Of a stretch of 64,000 bases of DNA, positions 24,436 through 34,991 are shown one piece after another. Position 1 is the stretch's first letter. Every line of letters begins with the position of its first letter. The notes beneath the pieces were generated by a model. It was not told where the DNA came from, did no database searches, and worked only from the letters and a program-made list of their open reading frames with translations. Where the stretch lies: contig JAYOFL010000011.1 in the NCBI GenBank assembly GCA_038117205.1, positions 4,964 through 68,963 on the forward strand. Reading direction: 5' to 3'. The DNA comes from JAQBZY01 sp038117205. Lineage in GTDB: Bacteria; Pseudomonadota; Alphaproteobacteria; Rhodospirillales; Casp-alpha2. The position numbers and the translations under genes are program-made.

Positions 24436-25368
24436 TCAGTAGCCGCGCTGCAGATCGACGATATTGAGCGGCGGTTTGCCGGCCTCGATCAGCTTGACGT
24501 TCTCCATCATCCAATCGGCGGCCGACGACGGTACGGTCAGGCTCGCCATGTGCGGCGTGACCGTGATCTTCGGGTGCGACCAGAAGGGATGCTCCGCCGG
24601 CAACGGCTCGGTGTGGAAGACGTCGAGGGTCGCGGCGCGCAAATGCCCCCTGTCCAGCGCCGCCAGCAGGTCGTCGTCGACCAAGTGTCCGCCCCGCGCG
24701 CAGTTGATGACGCAGGCGTCCTCCGGCAGGCCGGCAAACATCTTCGCGTCCATGATGCCGCGCGTGTCGTCGGTCAAGGGCAACAGGCAGACGAGGATTT
24801 CCGTCCTGGCCAGGAACGCCGCCATCTGGTCGGCGCCGAAGTAGGACTTGATGCCGGGAATCTTCTTCTCCGTCCGGCTCCAGCCGGCGACGTCGAAGCC
24901 GAACGGCAACAGCTTCTTCGCCGCGTCGGCGCCGAGCACGCCCAATCCGAGGATGCCGACCTTGCGGTCCCGCGTGTCGATCTGGCGAAGCTGCTTCCAA
25001 CGGTTCTCGCGCCGCCACTTCTCGTAGACGTCCATCTTGCGGTGATAGTGCAGCGTCCAATAGACGACGTACTCGCTCATGCCTTCCGTCAGGCAACGGT
25101 CGACGAGCCGGACCAGAGGAACGTTCTTCGGCAGTTGCGTGTCGACGAGCAGGCCGTCGACGCCGGCGCCCAAGGAAAGAATCCCCTTCAGGTTCGGGTA
25201 CGTCGCCAACTCGCCGACCGGCGGCCGCCAGGCGATGGCGTAGTCGATGATCGCCTTGTCCGGCACTTCGTCCGGGTAGGCATAGAAACCCGCGCCCGGA
25301 AACCGCTCCAGAATGGCATCGCGCCAGGCTTCGCGCTTGTCGGCGTTGGAGATGAAGAGAAAGTTCAT
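24436..25368 (-). CDS. D-2-hydroxyacid dehydrogenase, GhrA-like (glyoxylate/hydroxypyruvate reductase)
   Basis: 310 residues of the D-isomer 2-hydroxyacid dehydrogenase family. The NAD(P) motif GILGLGVLGADAAKKL, the catalytic Arg in NCARGGHLVDDDLL, the Glu in FHTEPLP and the His in TVTPHMASLT are all present. The N-terminal region (FISNADKREAWRDAI) resembles GhrA-type glyoxylate/hydroxypyruvate reductases. It is the last gene of the leftward yej operon, 26 bases after yejF. Confidence 0.85.
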   Translation of the reverse strand: MNFLFISNADKREAWRDAILERFPGAGFYAYPDEVPDKAIIDYAIAWRPPVGELATYPNLKGILSLGAGVDGLLVDTQLPKNVPLVRLVDRCLTEGMSEYVVYWTLHYHRKMDVYEKWRRENRWKQLRQIDTRDRKVGILGLGVLGADAAKKLLPFGFDVAGWSRTEKKIPGIKSYFGADQMAAFLARTEILVCLLPLTDDTRGIMDAKMFAGLPEDACVINCARGGHLVDDDLLAALDRGHLRAATLDVFHTEPLPAEHPFWSHPKITVTPHMASLTVPSSAADWMMENVKLIEAGKPPLNIVDLQRGY

Positions 25369-25394
25369 TCGTGTTCCCCGGTTCTCGTTGATCG

Positions 25395-27013
<1,619 letters not shown>

Positions 27014-27017
<4 letters not shown>

Positions 27018-28093
27018 GCGAAGGTCTTTCTCGGGTCGAAGGCGTCGCGCACCGCTTCGCCGATGAAGACGAGCATAGAGAGCATCAACGACAGCACCGC
27101 GAAGGCGGTGATGCCGAGCCACGGCGCATGCAGGTTGTTCTTGCCCTGGTTCAAAAGCTCACCCAAGGACGGGGAGCCCGCCGGCAGGCCAAAGCCCAGG
27201 AAGTCGAGGGCCGTCAGGATCGTCACCGAGCCCGACAGGATGAACGGCAGGAACGTCAGCGTCGCCACCATGGCGTTCGGCAGGATGTGGCGGAACATGA
27301 TGGCGCGGTCGGAAACGCCGAGTGCGCGCGCCGCGCGGACGTAATCGAAGTTGCGGGTCTTCAGGAACTCGGCCCTGACAACGCCGACGAGGCCGGTCCA
27401 TTGGAACAGCAGCAACAGACCCAGCAGCCACCAGAAGCTGGGCACGACGATGCTGGCCAGGATGATCAGCAGATAGAGCTGCGGCATGCCTTGCCAGATC
27501 TCGATCAGGCGCTGGCCGATCAAATCTATGAGCCCGCCGATGTAGCCCTGCGTGGCGCCGACGGCGATACCGACGATGGAACTCAGGATCGTCAGCACGA
27601 GGCCGAACAGGACTGAAATGCGGAAGCCGTAGATGACGCGGGCCAGCACGTCGCGGGCCTGATCGTCGGTGCCGAGCGGATTTTCCGCGCTGGGCGGCGT
27701 CGGCGCCGCGCCCTTCAGGTTCAAATTCACCGTGTCGTAGGAAAACCGGACCGCCGGCCACAGCATCCAGCCTTTTTCGTTGATAAGTTTCTCGACGAAC
27801 TCGTCGCGGTAATCCGCTTCCGTCTGAAACTCGCCGCCGAAGGTGGTTTCCGGATAGGCGTTGAAGATCGGCATGTAGAAGGCGCCGTCGTAGCGGACCA
27901 GGAACGGCTTGTCGTTGGCGATGAACTCGGCGAACAGGCTGACGAAGAAGACGATCAGGAAGATGATCAACGACCAGTAGCCGCGCTTGTTGGCGCGGAA
28001 GTTGCGGAGCCGGCGCGCCGTGATCGGCGTGATCGCGGCGCCGAGAAAACGCTGCTTGGGTGCCGGGGCGGCGAGGGTGACGGCCGCTTCCAT
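27014..28093 (-). CDS. yejE: Peptide ABC transporter permease YejE
   Basis: 359-residue inner-membrane permease of the DppC/OppC class. A cytosolic N-terminus (ITARRLRNFRANKRGYWSL) leads to the first helix at about 38-58. A long periplasmic loop carries NPLGTDDQARDVLARVIYG, then the binding-protein-dependent transport domain with the EAA loop (RAARALGVSDRAIMFRHILPN). Only four bases separate it from yejB upstream, and it overlaps yejF downstream. Confidence 0.94.
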
Positions 28094-28097
28094 GCGC

Positions 28098-29219
28098 TCA
28101 CGCCTCCCGGGTCTCGAAGTCGATCCGGGGATCGACGATGTGATACATGATGTCGCTGATGATGCCGAGCACGAGGCCCAGCAGCGTGAAGAAATAAAGC
28201 GTCGCGAACATCACCGGATAGTCGCGGTTGAGCGCCGCCTCGAAGCCCAGCAGGCCGAGACCGTCCAGCGAGAAGATGATCTCGGTGATCAGCGAGCCGG
28301 TGAACAGGATGCTGACGAAGGCACCCGGAAAGCCGGCGATGACGATGATCATGGCGTTCCGGAAGATGTGGCCGTACAGCACCTGGCGCTCCGTCAGGCC
28401 CTTCGAGCGCGCCGTCACCACGTACTGCTTGTTGATTTCCTCCATGAAGGAATTCTTGGTCAGCATGGCGAGGCCGGCGAAGCCGCCGATGACCATGGAG
28501 AGGATCGGCAGCGTCAGATGCCAGAAGTAGTCCTTGATCTGGCCCCAGGTGGAAAGCTGCTGGAAATTTTCCGACACCAACCCACGCAACGGGAACCAGT
28601 CGAAATAACGCCCGCCGGCGAACAGCACGATCAACAGGATCGCGAACAGGAACCCGGGGATGGCGTTACCGAGAATGACGACGCCGGACGTCCAGACGTC
28701 GAACTTCGATCCGTCCCGGACCGCCTTGGCGACGCCGAGTGGGATGGAAATGAAATAGACCAGCAGCGTCGTCCAGAGCCCCAAGGAGATCGACACCGGC
28801 ATCTTGTCGATGACCAGCCCGACGACGGTCTGGTCCTTGAAGTAGCTCTTGCCGAAATCGAAGGTGAGGTAGTTCTTGAGCATCAGCCAGAAACGCTCGT
28901 GCGCCGGCTTGTCGAGCCCGAACTGCGTTTCCAGTTGCTTGATGAATTCCGGCGGCAGGCCCTGCGCGCCCCGGTATTTGCTGGTGCCGCCACCGCTCTG
29001 CTTGGCGCCCGGCGCCGGGCTCGCTTGCTGGCCGCCGGTTTCCGAACCGACGTTTCCGCTGACCCGGCCCGTCGCCTCGACCGCCTGGCCGGTCAGTTGC
29101 GCGATCATCTGCTCGACGGGGCCGCCCGGCAGCACCTGCACGACGGCGAAGTTGATCAGGATGATCACGAACAGCGTCGGCGGGACGAACAGCAGACGGC
29201 GGACGATGTATGCGAACAT
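28098..29219 (-). CDS. yejB: Peptide ABC transporter permease YejB
   Basis: 373-residue DppB/OppB-class permease. It starts with the typical MFAYIVRRLLFVPPTLFVIILINFAVVQ helix; a periplasmic insert rich in Gly, Ser and Gln at about 45-80 is typical of YejB. The conserved EAA motif region is TARSKGLTERQVLYGHIFRN. The C-terminal PRIDFETRE matches YejB proteins. It lies 56 bases after the LTXXQ-type gene in the operon. Confidence 0.94.
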   Translation of the reverse strand: MFAYIVRRLLFVPPTLFVIILINFAVVQVLPGGPVEQMIAQLTGQAVEATGRVSGNVGSETGGQQASPAPGAKQSGGGTSKYRGAQGLPPEFIKQLETQFGLDKPAHERFWLMLKNYLTFDFGKSYFKDQTVVGLVIDKMPVSISLGLWTTLLVYFISIPLGVAKAVRDGSKFDVWTSGVVILGNAIPGFLFAILLIVLFAGGRYFDWFPLRGLVSENFQQLSTWGQIKDYFWHLTLPILSMVIGGFAGLAMLTKNSFMEEINKQYVVTARSKGLTERQVLYGHIFRNAMIIVIAGFPGAFVSILFTGSLITEIIFSLDGLGLLGFEAALNRDYPVMFATLYFFTLLGLVLGIISDIMYHIVDPRIDFETREA

Positions 29220-29275
29220 GGCGGCAGTCTATGGTCGGCGGCGGTCTCTGTCACCTAACCCTTTGGCAAGGTTGC

Positions 29276-29887
29276 TCAGTTGCAGCCCTGGTGCTTCCGC
29301 CACATGGCCGGGTCGTGGCCGGCCGGCACCTCGGCGCACGGATCGGCGGCGTAGCCCCGGAGCCGCGCATAGGCCCGCACCTGCTCCGGCGTCAGGATGG
29401 CGGGCGTGTCCAGATGCGCCGCCAGATGGATATAGCGGAGCGATTGGCGGCTCTTTTCCACGTCGGCGAGGGCGGCCCTGAGGGAACTGGCGTCCACGTT
29501 GCGCTCGCGGAAGCGCGCTTCCAGGGTCTTCTCGAAGCCGATCAGGCGTTCGCCTTCTTCCTTGGAGGCGGTTTGCATCCTGTCGAACAGCATCTGGATG
29601 GCGGTGCGCTGTTCGGCGGACAGCCCGAGTTCGGCGCCCAATTCGAGGACGTGCGCCGGCCCCGGATAGCCGTTCAACTCGGCGGCCTTGGCGAGGCCCC
29701 AGCCGCCGCCCCGGCGCAATTCCCGGATGTCGTCGTCGGACAGGCTCTTGATCTCGCGAGATTCCTCGCCGGCGTAGGGCGAATGGCCGTGTCCTTGCCC
29801 ATGTTGGTGCGTCTGCCCGGCGAGAGCGCCCGCCGCCGTCAGCGCGGCGGCCGTGAACGCCATAACCGTGAATCCCGTGAACCGCAT
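29276..29887 (-). CDS. Secreted LTXXQ/CpxP-Spy-like protein within the yej operon
   Basis: 203 residues from the ATG at 29887. A signal peptide with a likely Ala-Leu-Ala cleavage site near residue 23 is followed by a His-rich stretch (QTHQHGQGHGHSPY), then a helical region with LGLSAEQRTAIQMLFDRM and ILTPEQVRAYARLRGY, the LTXXQ pattern of CpxP/Spy-type periplasmic chaperones and metal-stress sensors. The His-rich part could bind metal. It sits between yejA and yejB, an unusual place. Confidence 0.75.
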   Translation of the reverse strand: MRFTGFTVMAFTAAALTAAGALAGQTHQHGQGHGHSPYAGEESREIKSLSDDDIRELRRGGGWGLAKAAELNGYPGPAHVLELGAELGLSAEQRTAIQMLFDRMQTASKEEGERLIGFEKTLEARFRERNVDASSLRAALADVEKSRQSLRYIHLAAHLDTPAILTPEQVRAYARLRGYAADPCAEVPAGHDPAMWRKHQGCN

Positions 29888-29907
29888 GCCGATCCTCCGT
29901 GTCGTCG

Positions 29908-31755
29908 TCAGTTTCCGCCCTTCTTGGCGTCGGCCAGCGCCTTTTCCTTTGCCGGGTCGGTCCACCAGGTCATGAACTGGGTGCCGCGCGACGGCGTGAT
30001 CTTCGGCCGGCCGAACTTGTCCCAGAACGCGATGCGGTCGTAGCCGGCGTGGAAATGCGGGATGCAGAGGAAGCTCCACTGCAATACCCGGTCGAGCGCG
30101 CGGGTCGCCGTGATCAGCGCCTTGCGGTCCGGCGCGGCGATGATCTTCTCGATCAGCGCGTCGATGGCCGGGTTCTTGATGCCGGCGACGTTGCGGCTGC
30201 CTTCGTGGTCGGCGGCGCTGGCGCCCCAGAAATCACGCTGTTCGTTGCCGGGCGACGCCGATTGCCCCCAGTTCGACACCACCATGTCGAAATCGAAGGT
30301 GTCGACGCGGCGCTGATACTGCGCCGTGTCGACGGTGCGGGTACGCGCCATCACGCCCAGCTTTTCCAGGTTCTTGGCGAACGGCAGCACGACGCGCTCG
30401 AACAGCGGGCTCACCAGCAGCACTTCGAACTCCAGCGGCTGGCCGGTCTTCTCGTTGACGCGCTTGCCGTCCTTGACGACCCAGCCGGCGTCCCTGAGCA
30501 GCTTGCTCGCCTGACGCAGATTGTCGCGGAGATTGCCGGACCCGTCGGTCTTCGGCGGCTGATATTCCGCCGTGAAGACGCGCGCTGGAAGCTGGCCCCG
30601 GAACGGTTCCAACAGCGCCAGTTCTTCCTTGCTGGGCAGACCCTTCGCCGCCAGTTCCGAGTTGTCGAAGAAGCTCCGCGTGCGCGAGTACTGACCATAG
30701 AACAGATGCTCGTTCGACCATTCGAAGTCGAAGGCGTAGCCGAGGGCTTCGCGCACCTTCGCGTCCTTGAAGATGTCGCGCCGCGTGTTGAAGGTGAAGC
30801 CCTGCATGCCGGCCGGCCGGTCGTGATCGAAGCGTTCCAGCTTGATCAGGCCCTTCTTGACGGCGGGCGTGTCGTAGCCGGTGGCCCAGGCCTTGGACGA
30901 GTTCTCGGCGCGGTAGTCGAAGCGGCCGGCCTTGAAGGCTTCGAGCGCCACGGTGGCGTCGCGGTAGTATTCGAACTGAATGGTCTGGAAGTTGTTGGTG
31001 CCCTTGTTGACCAGCAGGTCCTTGCCCCAATAGTCGGCGCCGCGTTCCAGCGTGATGGTGCGGTTGGCCTCGACGGCGGCGATCCTGTAGGCGCCGCTGC
31101 CGAGCGGCGGCTCCAGCGTCGTGGCGCCGAAATCGCGGGTCGCCCAATAGTGCTTAGGCAGGACGGCGATCTGGCCCAGGATCAGCGGCAATTCGCGGTT
31201 CTCGCCCGGCTTGAAGTCGAAGCGGACCGTCAGGTCGTCGATCTTCCGGGCTTCCTTCACGCTGCCGTAATAGAACTTGAAGAAGGGGGCGCCCTTCTCG
31301 ACGAGCGCGTTGAACGTGAAGATCACGTCATCGGCGGTGACGGGCTTGCCGTCGTGCCAGCGGGCATTGGCGCGCAGCTTGAATTCGACCCAGGAGCGGT
31401 CGGCCGGCGTCTTCACGGTTTCCGCCAGCTGGCCGTATTCGGTGAACGCCTCGTCGGCCGAGCCGCTCAGTAGCGTGTCGTAGATGAAGCTCGCACCCGC
31501 CGCCGTGTTGCCCTTGATGATGAAGGGGTTGAGGCTGTCGAAGCCGCCGATGGCACCCAAGCGGATGGTGCCGCCCTTCGGCGCGTCCGGATTGACGTAA
31601 TCGAAATGCTTGGTGTCCGGCCCGTATTTCAGATCGCCGTGCATGGCGATACCGTGCATCGGTTGCGGCTCGGCGGCGGTCGCGGCGGTCGCGAGGAGAC
31701 CGAGGGTGAGGGCGGCGACAGCGGCGGCGGAAATGTAATGGCGTCGTGACGGCAT
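29908..31755 (-). CDS. yejA: Periplasmic peptide-binding protein YejA (SBP family 5)
   Basis: 615-residue extracellular solute-binding protein, family 5. The signal peptide ends near Ala-Thr-Ala-Ala at 25-28. Family marks include KHFDYVNPDAPKGG, FDSLNPFIIKG, ARWHDGKPVTADDV and GSGAYRI, with the YejA-type HYWATRDF. It delivers peptides to YejBE/YejF. First gene of the leftward yej operon; 31756-31868 upstream would hold the promoter and contains two hairpins (CCCC-CGATAT-GGGG near 31802 and GGCGGC-AAAG-GCCGCC at 31852-31867, the latter after the hisN stop). Confidence 0.94.
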   Translation of the reverse strand: MPSRRHYISAAAVAALTLGLLATAATAAEPQPMHGIAMHGDLKYGPDTKHFDYVNPDAPKGGTIRLGAIGGFDSLNPFIIKGNTAAGASFIYDTLLSGSADEAFTEYGQLAETVKTPADRSWVEFKLRANARWHDGKPVTADDVIFTFNALVEKGAPFFKFYYGSVKEARKIDDLTVRFDFKPGENRELPLILGQIAVLPKHYWATRDFGATTLEPPLGSGAYRIAAVEANRTITLERGADYWGKDLLVNKGTNNFQTIQFEYYRDATVALEAFKAGRFDYRAENSSKAWATGYDTPAVKKGLIKLERFDHDRPAGMQGFTFNTRRDIFKDAKVREALGYAFDFEWSNEHLFYGQYSRTRSFFDNSELAAKGLPSKEELALLEPFRGQLPARVFTAEYQPPKTDGSGNLRDNLRQASKLLRDAGWVVKDGKRVNEKTGQPLEFEVLLVSPLFERVVLPFAKNLEKLGVMARTRTVDTAQYQRRVDTFDFDMVVSNWGQSASPGNEQRDFWGASAADHEGSRNVAGIKNPAIDALIEKIIAAPDRKALITATRALDRVLQWSFLCIPHFHAGYDRIAFWDKFGRPKITPSRGTQFMTWWTDPAKEKALADAKKGGN

Positions 31756-31868
31756 GGCGGATCGGAACTCCTTGGCCCGTGGGCGTCGACCGGCGGCGTC
31801 CCCCGATATGGGGGGCCGGCGGGGTGGAGGTCAAGTCGGCGCGGGGATTAAGGCGGCAAAGGCCGCCA

Positions 31869-32675
31869 TCAGCGTTCCAGGACCTGGATCGCCTGCGTGT
31901 GCAGCGCCGCGTCGCCGGCGGCGATGACGGTGCGCTTCTTGGCGTCCGGCCCGGACGCGAAATCGAGCGGCTTGCCCTTCCAGTCGGTGATGACGCCGCC
32001 CGCGCCCTCGATCACCGGGATCAGCGCGGCGTAGTCGTAGGGCGCCAGCGAATCCTCACAGACGAGGTCGAGCCAGCCGCAGGCGAGCTGTCCGTATCCC
32101 TGGCAGTCGGAGCCGTAGACGGTCTGCTGACAACTCTTCACCAGCCGGTTGAAGCGGGTCAGGTTGCGGCCCTTGAACATGCCGGGCGACGTCGACGTCA
32201 GCCACGCGTCCTTCAGTTCGCGGCCCTTGCGGGTGAACGCGTACTTGCCGTTGAAGGTGGTCGGACGGCCGGCGACGCCGACCCAGCGGTCGCCCATGGG
32301 CGGTCCGTCGATGACACCGACGACGGCCTCGTTCCGGTGAACGGCGCCGATCAGGACGCCGAAGCTGGGTTTGCCGGTGATGAACGCCTTGGTGCCGTCG
32401 ATGGGGTCGAGGATCCAGACCGTCTCGGCGTCCGGATTGTGGACGCCGTATTCCTCGCCGAAGATGCCGTCCTGGGGCCGGCGCCTCTCGATCAGCGCCC
32501 GCATGGCGGCTTCCGCGGCCCGGTCTACTTCCGTCACCGGGCTGGCGTCGTCCTTGGCTTCGTGCGAGACGCCGGCGCGGAACCGCGCCTGGATGATCGG
32601 ACGCGCCGCGTCGGCGAGCGCCAGCGCGAGCGTCGTCAGTTCATCGAGTAGGGCGGCTGAAGCCGCCGCCGTCAT
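31869..32675 (-). CDS. hisN: Histidinol-phosphatase, inositol-monophosphatase family
   Basis: 268-residue Mg2+-dependent phosphatase. Metal-binding residues are Glu74-Glu75 (FGEEYG) and Asp90/Asp93 in WILDPIDGTKAF; motif B is SLAPYDYAALIPVIEGAGG. The LDPIDGTKAFITGKPSFG signature fits the HisN type, which dephosphorylates histidinol phosphate, better than SuhB. The ATG at 32675 overlaps the cytochrome c stop by four bases. Assignment to HisN rather than another IMPase-like enzyme is probable, not certain. Confidence 0.85.
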   Translation of the reverse strand: MTAAASAALLDELTTLALALADAARPIIQARFRAGVSHEAKDDASPVTEVDRAAEAAMRALIERRRPQDGIFGEEYGVHNPDAETVWILDPIDGTKAFITGKPSFGVLIGAVHRNEAVVGVIDGPPMGDRWVGVAGRPTTFNGKYAFTRKGRELKDAWLTSTSPGMFKGRNLTRFNRLVKSCQQTVYGSDCQGYGQLACGWLDLVCEDSLAPYDYAALIPVIEGAGGVITDWKGKPLDFASGPDAKKRTVIAAGDAALHTQAIQVLER

Positions 32676-33208
32676 GGCAACGGCGGCGGGTTGTCGTGGT
32701 TCTGACGCAGATAGAGGATGACGGCGGCCCGCTCCGCGCCCTTCTTGAGGCCGGCGAAGGTCATCTTGGTTCCCTTCGCGAAGCCGGACGGGCTGGCCAG
32801 GAACTTGTCCAGGTTGTCGTAAGACCACTCGCCGCCGTGGCCCGAGAGCGCCGGCGAATAGGCGAAACCGTCGTGCCCGGCGATCTTGCCGCCGACGGTG
32901 CCCCAGAGATTCGGGCCGACCTTGTTCGGACCGCCCTTTTCGACGGAATGGCAGCTCGCGCACTTCTTGAAGACCGCGGCGCCGGCTTCGGCGTTGGCGG
33001 AAGCCAGAAGCTGGCCGAACGGCACCTCTTCCTTGGCGGCGCCCTTGCCCTTGCCGCTGTCGGCCTTTTCGGCCACTTCGATCTTGAAGGCGTTTTCCTT
33101 CAGTTCCTTGGCATGGACCAGGGAATTGCCCAACTGGTTGGCGCCCCAGACGACCCAGGCGGCCATCAGGACCGCGAAACCGATTTTTTCCCAATTCGAG
33201 AAATGCAT
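32672..33208 (-). CDS. Membrane-anchored c-type cytochrome
   Basis: 178-residue cytochrome resembling CycM/cytochrome c552 of alphaproteobacteria. An uncleaved N-terminal helix (about 9-24) anchors it. A charged linker (KADSGKGKGAAKEEVP) leads to the haem motif CASCH at 83-87, with Met149 (GTKMTFAGLK) as the likely axial ligand and GPNLWGTVGG typical of class I. It probably carries electrons from the bc1 complex to a terminal oxidase. It is preceded by a good promoter and coupled to hisN. Confidence 0.9.
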   Translation of the reverse strand: MHFSNWEKIGFAVLMAAWVVWGANQLGNSLVHAKELKENAFKIEVAEKADSGKGKGAAKEEVPFGQLLASANAEAGAAVFKKCASCHSVEKGGPNKVGPNLWGTVGGKIAGHDGFAYSPALSGHGGEWSYDNLDKFLASPSGFAKGTKMTFAGLKKGAERAAVILYLRQNHDNPPPLP

Positions 33209-33237
33209 GCGTCAAACTCCTCGCCGCGACGGGTCGG

Positions 33238-33266
33238 AATGTAACGGCATCCTCCAAGAGGTTCAA
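33238..33266 (-). promoter_or_regulatory. Sigma-70-type promoter of the cytochrome c gene
   Basis: On the minus strand TTGAAC (33266-33261) and TACATT (33243-33238) are separated by exactly 17 bp. The expected start is near 33231, 23 bases before the ATG, leaving room for the GAGGAG ribosome site. Confidence 0.55.
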
Positions 33267-33325
33267 CACCGGAGGCGAGGTTCCCGGAAGCCCCTACAAA
33301 ACAAGCGGAAATACCACCTAAGCCC

Positions 33326-33354
33326 TTGGGAAACCCCGCCGCCCGGGATATACA
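33326..33354 (+). promoter_or_regulatory. Promoter of kdsB with predicted leaderless start
   Basis: TTGGGA (33326-33331) and TATACA (33349-33354) are spaced by 17 bp. The expected first transcribed base falls at or beside the kdsB ATG (33361), and no Shine-Dalgarno sequence lies in between. This implies a leaderless or near-leaderless mRNA. Confidence 0.45.
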
Positions 33355-33360
33355 CGGCGC

Positions 33361-34110
33361 ATGAACGCGGTTCTCAACCCGATCGTGGTGATTCCGGCCC
33401 GCATGGCGTCGACGCGCCTGCCGGGGAAGCCGCTCGCCGACATTCACGGCAAGCCGATGATCGTCCAAGTGCTGGACCGGGCGCGGGAAGCCGGCGTCGG
33501 CCCGGTGATCGTCGCCTGCGCCGAGCCCGAGATCGCGGCGGCCGTGACGGCCGCCGGCGGCCGGGCGCAACTGACCGATCCGAACCATCCGTCCGGCTCC
33601 GACCGCATCTGGGAGGCGCTTAACGCCGCCGATCCGGATGGCCGGCATGACGCGGTGGTCAACTTGCAGGGCGATCTGCCGACGCTCGATCCGGCGCTCG
33701 TCACCGCCGTGCTCGCACCGCTGGCCGATCCCGGTGTCGACATCGCGACGCTGGTCGCCGAGATCGTCCGCGACGAGGAACGCGACAACCCGAACGTCGT
33801 GAAGGCGGCGGTGGCGTTCCAGCCGGGCGCCGGCATCGGCCGCGCCCTCTATTTCAGCCGCGCCAAGATACCGTCCGGCGAGGGCCCGCACTGGCACCAC
33901 ATCGGCATCTACGCCTATCGCCGCGACGCATTGAAACGCTTCGTCTCGATGCCGCCCGGCGTCCTCGAGACGCGCGAGAAACTCGAGCAATTGCGGGCCT
34001 TGGAGGCCGGCATGCGCATCGACGCCGCCTGCGTTGACACGGTTCCGCTCGGTGTCGATACTCCCGCCGACTTAGCGCGCGCCCGCGACATTCTGGACCC
34101 CGCGACATGA
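33361..34110 (+). CDS. kdsB: 3-deoxy-manno-octulosonate cytidylyltransferase
   Basis: Activates Kdo as CMP-Kdo for lipid A/LPS assembly. 249 residues, usual length. The nucleotide-binding motif IPARMASTRLPGKPL lies at 11-25; NLQGDLP coordinates Mg2+ and HIGIYAYRRDALKRF is conserved. LETREKLEQLRALE precedes the C-terminal GVDTPADL. Translation ends in ATGA overlapping pheA. The start has no ribosome site but a promoter ends just before it. Confidence 0.96.
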   Translation: MNAVLNPIVVIPARMASTRLPGKPLADIHGKPMIVQVLDRAREAGVGPVIVACAEPEIAAAVTAAGGRAQLTDPNHPSGSDRIWEALNAADPDGRHDAVVNLQGDLPTLDPALVTAVLAPLADPGVDIATLVAEIVRDEERDNPNVVKAAVAFQPGAGIGRALYFSRAKIPSGEGPHWHHIGIYAYRRDALKRFVSMPPGVLETREKLEQLRALEAGMRIDAACVDTVPLGVDTPADLARARDILDPAT

Positions 34111-34982
34111 GCACACCCGATACCCTGATCGCCTTCCAGGGCGCGCCCGGCGCGAATTCCGACATCGCGTGCCGCAACGTGCATCCGGAAATGACGCCGC
34201 TGCCGTGCCGCACCTTCGCCGACGCCTTCCGCGCCGTGCAGTCGGGCGAGGCCAAGCTGGCCATGATCCCGATCGACAACACGGTCGCCGGCCGCGTCGC
34301 CGACATCCATCATCTGCTGCCGGAGAGCGGACTCTTCATCGTCGGCGAGCACTTCGAGCGCATCAATCATCAGCTCGTCGCCGTGAAGGGCACCAAGATC
34401 GAAGAGATCGAGGAAGTGCACAGCCACGTGCACGCGCTCAACCAGTGCCGCGGGCTCCTGGGCAAGTTGGGCGTGACGCCGGTGGTGCACGCCGACACCG
34501 CGGGCGCGGCGGCCGACGTCGCCAAATGGAACGACAAGTCGAAGGCTGCCATCGCGTCCCGGCTCGCCGCCGAGGTCTACGGCCTCGACATCCTGCGTTC
34601 CGACATTGAGGACGCCGAGCACAACACGACGCGCTTCATCATCCTCGCCCGCGATCACGCGCGCGCGCCCGCCGGCACGCCGGACACCATCACCAGTTTC
34701 GTCTTTCGGGTCCGCAACATCCCGGCCGCGCTCTACAAGGCGATGGGCGGCTTCGCCACCAACGGCGTCAACATGATCAAGCTGGAAAGCTATGTCGGCG
34801 CCGGCTTCGTGGTGGCGCAGTTCTACGCCGAGGTTGAGGGGCATCCGGACGACCGGGCCATGCAGCTGGCATTCGAGGAGCTTGGGTTCTTCTCGCACGA
34901 AGTGACCGTGCTCGGCGTCTACAAGGCGCACCCGTTCCGCAAGACGCAAGGCGACGCCCTCGGCGCCGTCGAGGACGACTGA
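34107..34982 (+). CDS. pheA: Prephenate dehydratase
   Basis: Converts prephenate to phenylpyruvate for phenylalanine synthesis. 291-residue monofunctional form without a chorismate mutase domain. The catalytic TRF motif is at 175-177 (HNTTRFIIL). An ACT regulatory domain follows from about 196, with the LESYV variant of the ESRP motif that binds phenylalanine, so feedback inhibition is likely. It is coupled to kdsB by a four-base overlap and converges on the YHYH gene. Confidence 0.95.
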   Translation: MSTPDTLIAFQGAPGANSDIACRNVHPEMTPLPCRTFADAFRAVQSGEAKLAMIPIDNTVAGRVADIHHLLPESGLFIVGEHFERINHQLVAVKGTKIEEIEEVHSHVHALNQCRGLLGKLGVTPVVHADTAGAAADVAKWNDKSKAAIASRLAAEVYGLDILRSDIEDAEHNTTRFIILARDHARAPAGTPDTITSFVFRVRNIPAALYKAMGGFATNGVNMIKLESYVGAGFVVAQFYAEVEGHPDDRAMQLAFEELGFFSHEVTVLGVYKAHPFRKTQGDALGAVEDD

Positions 34983-34991
34983 CGCTTCCGC

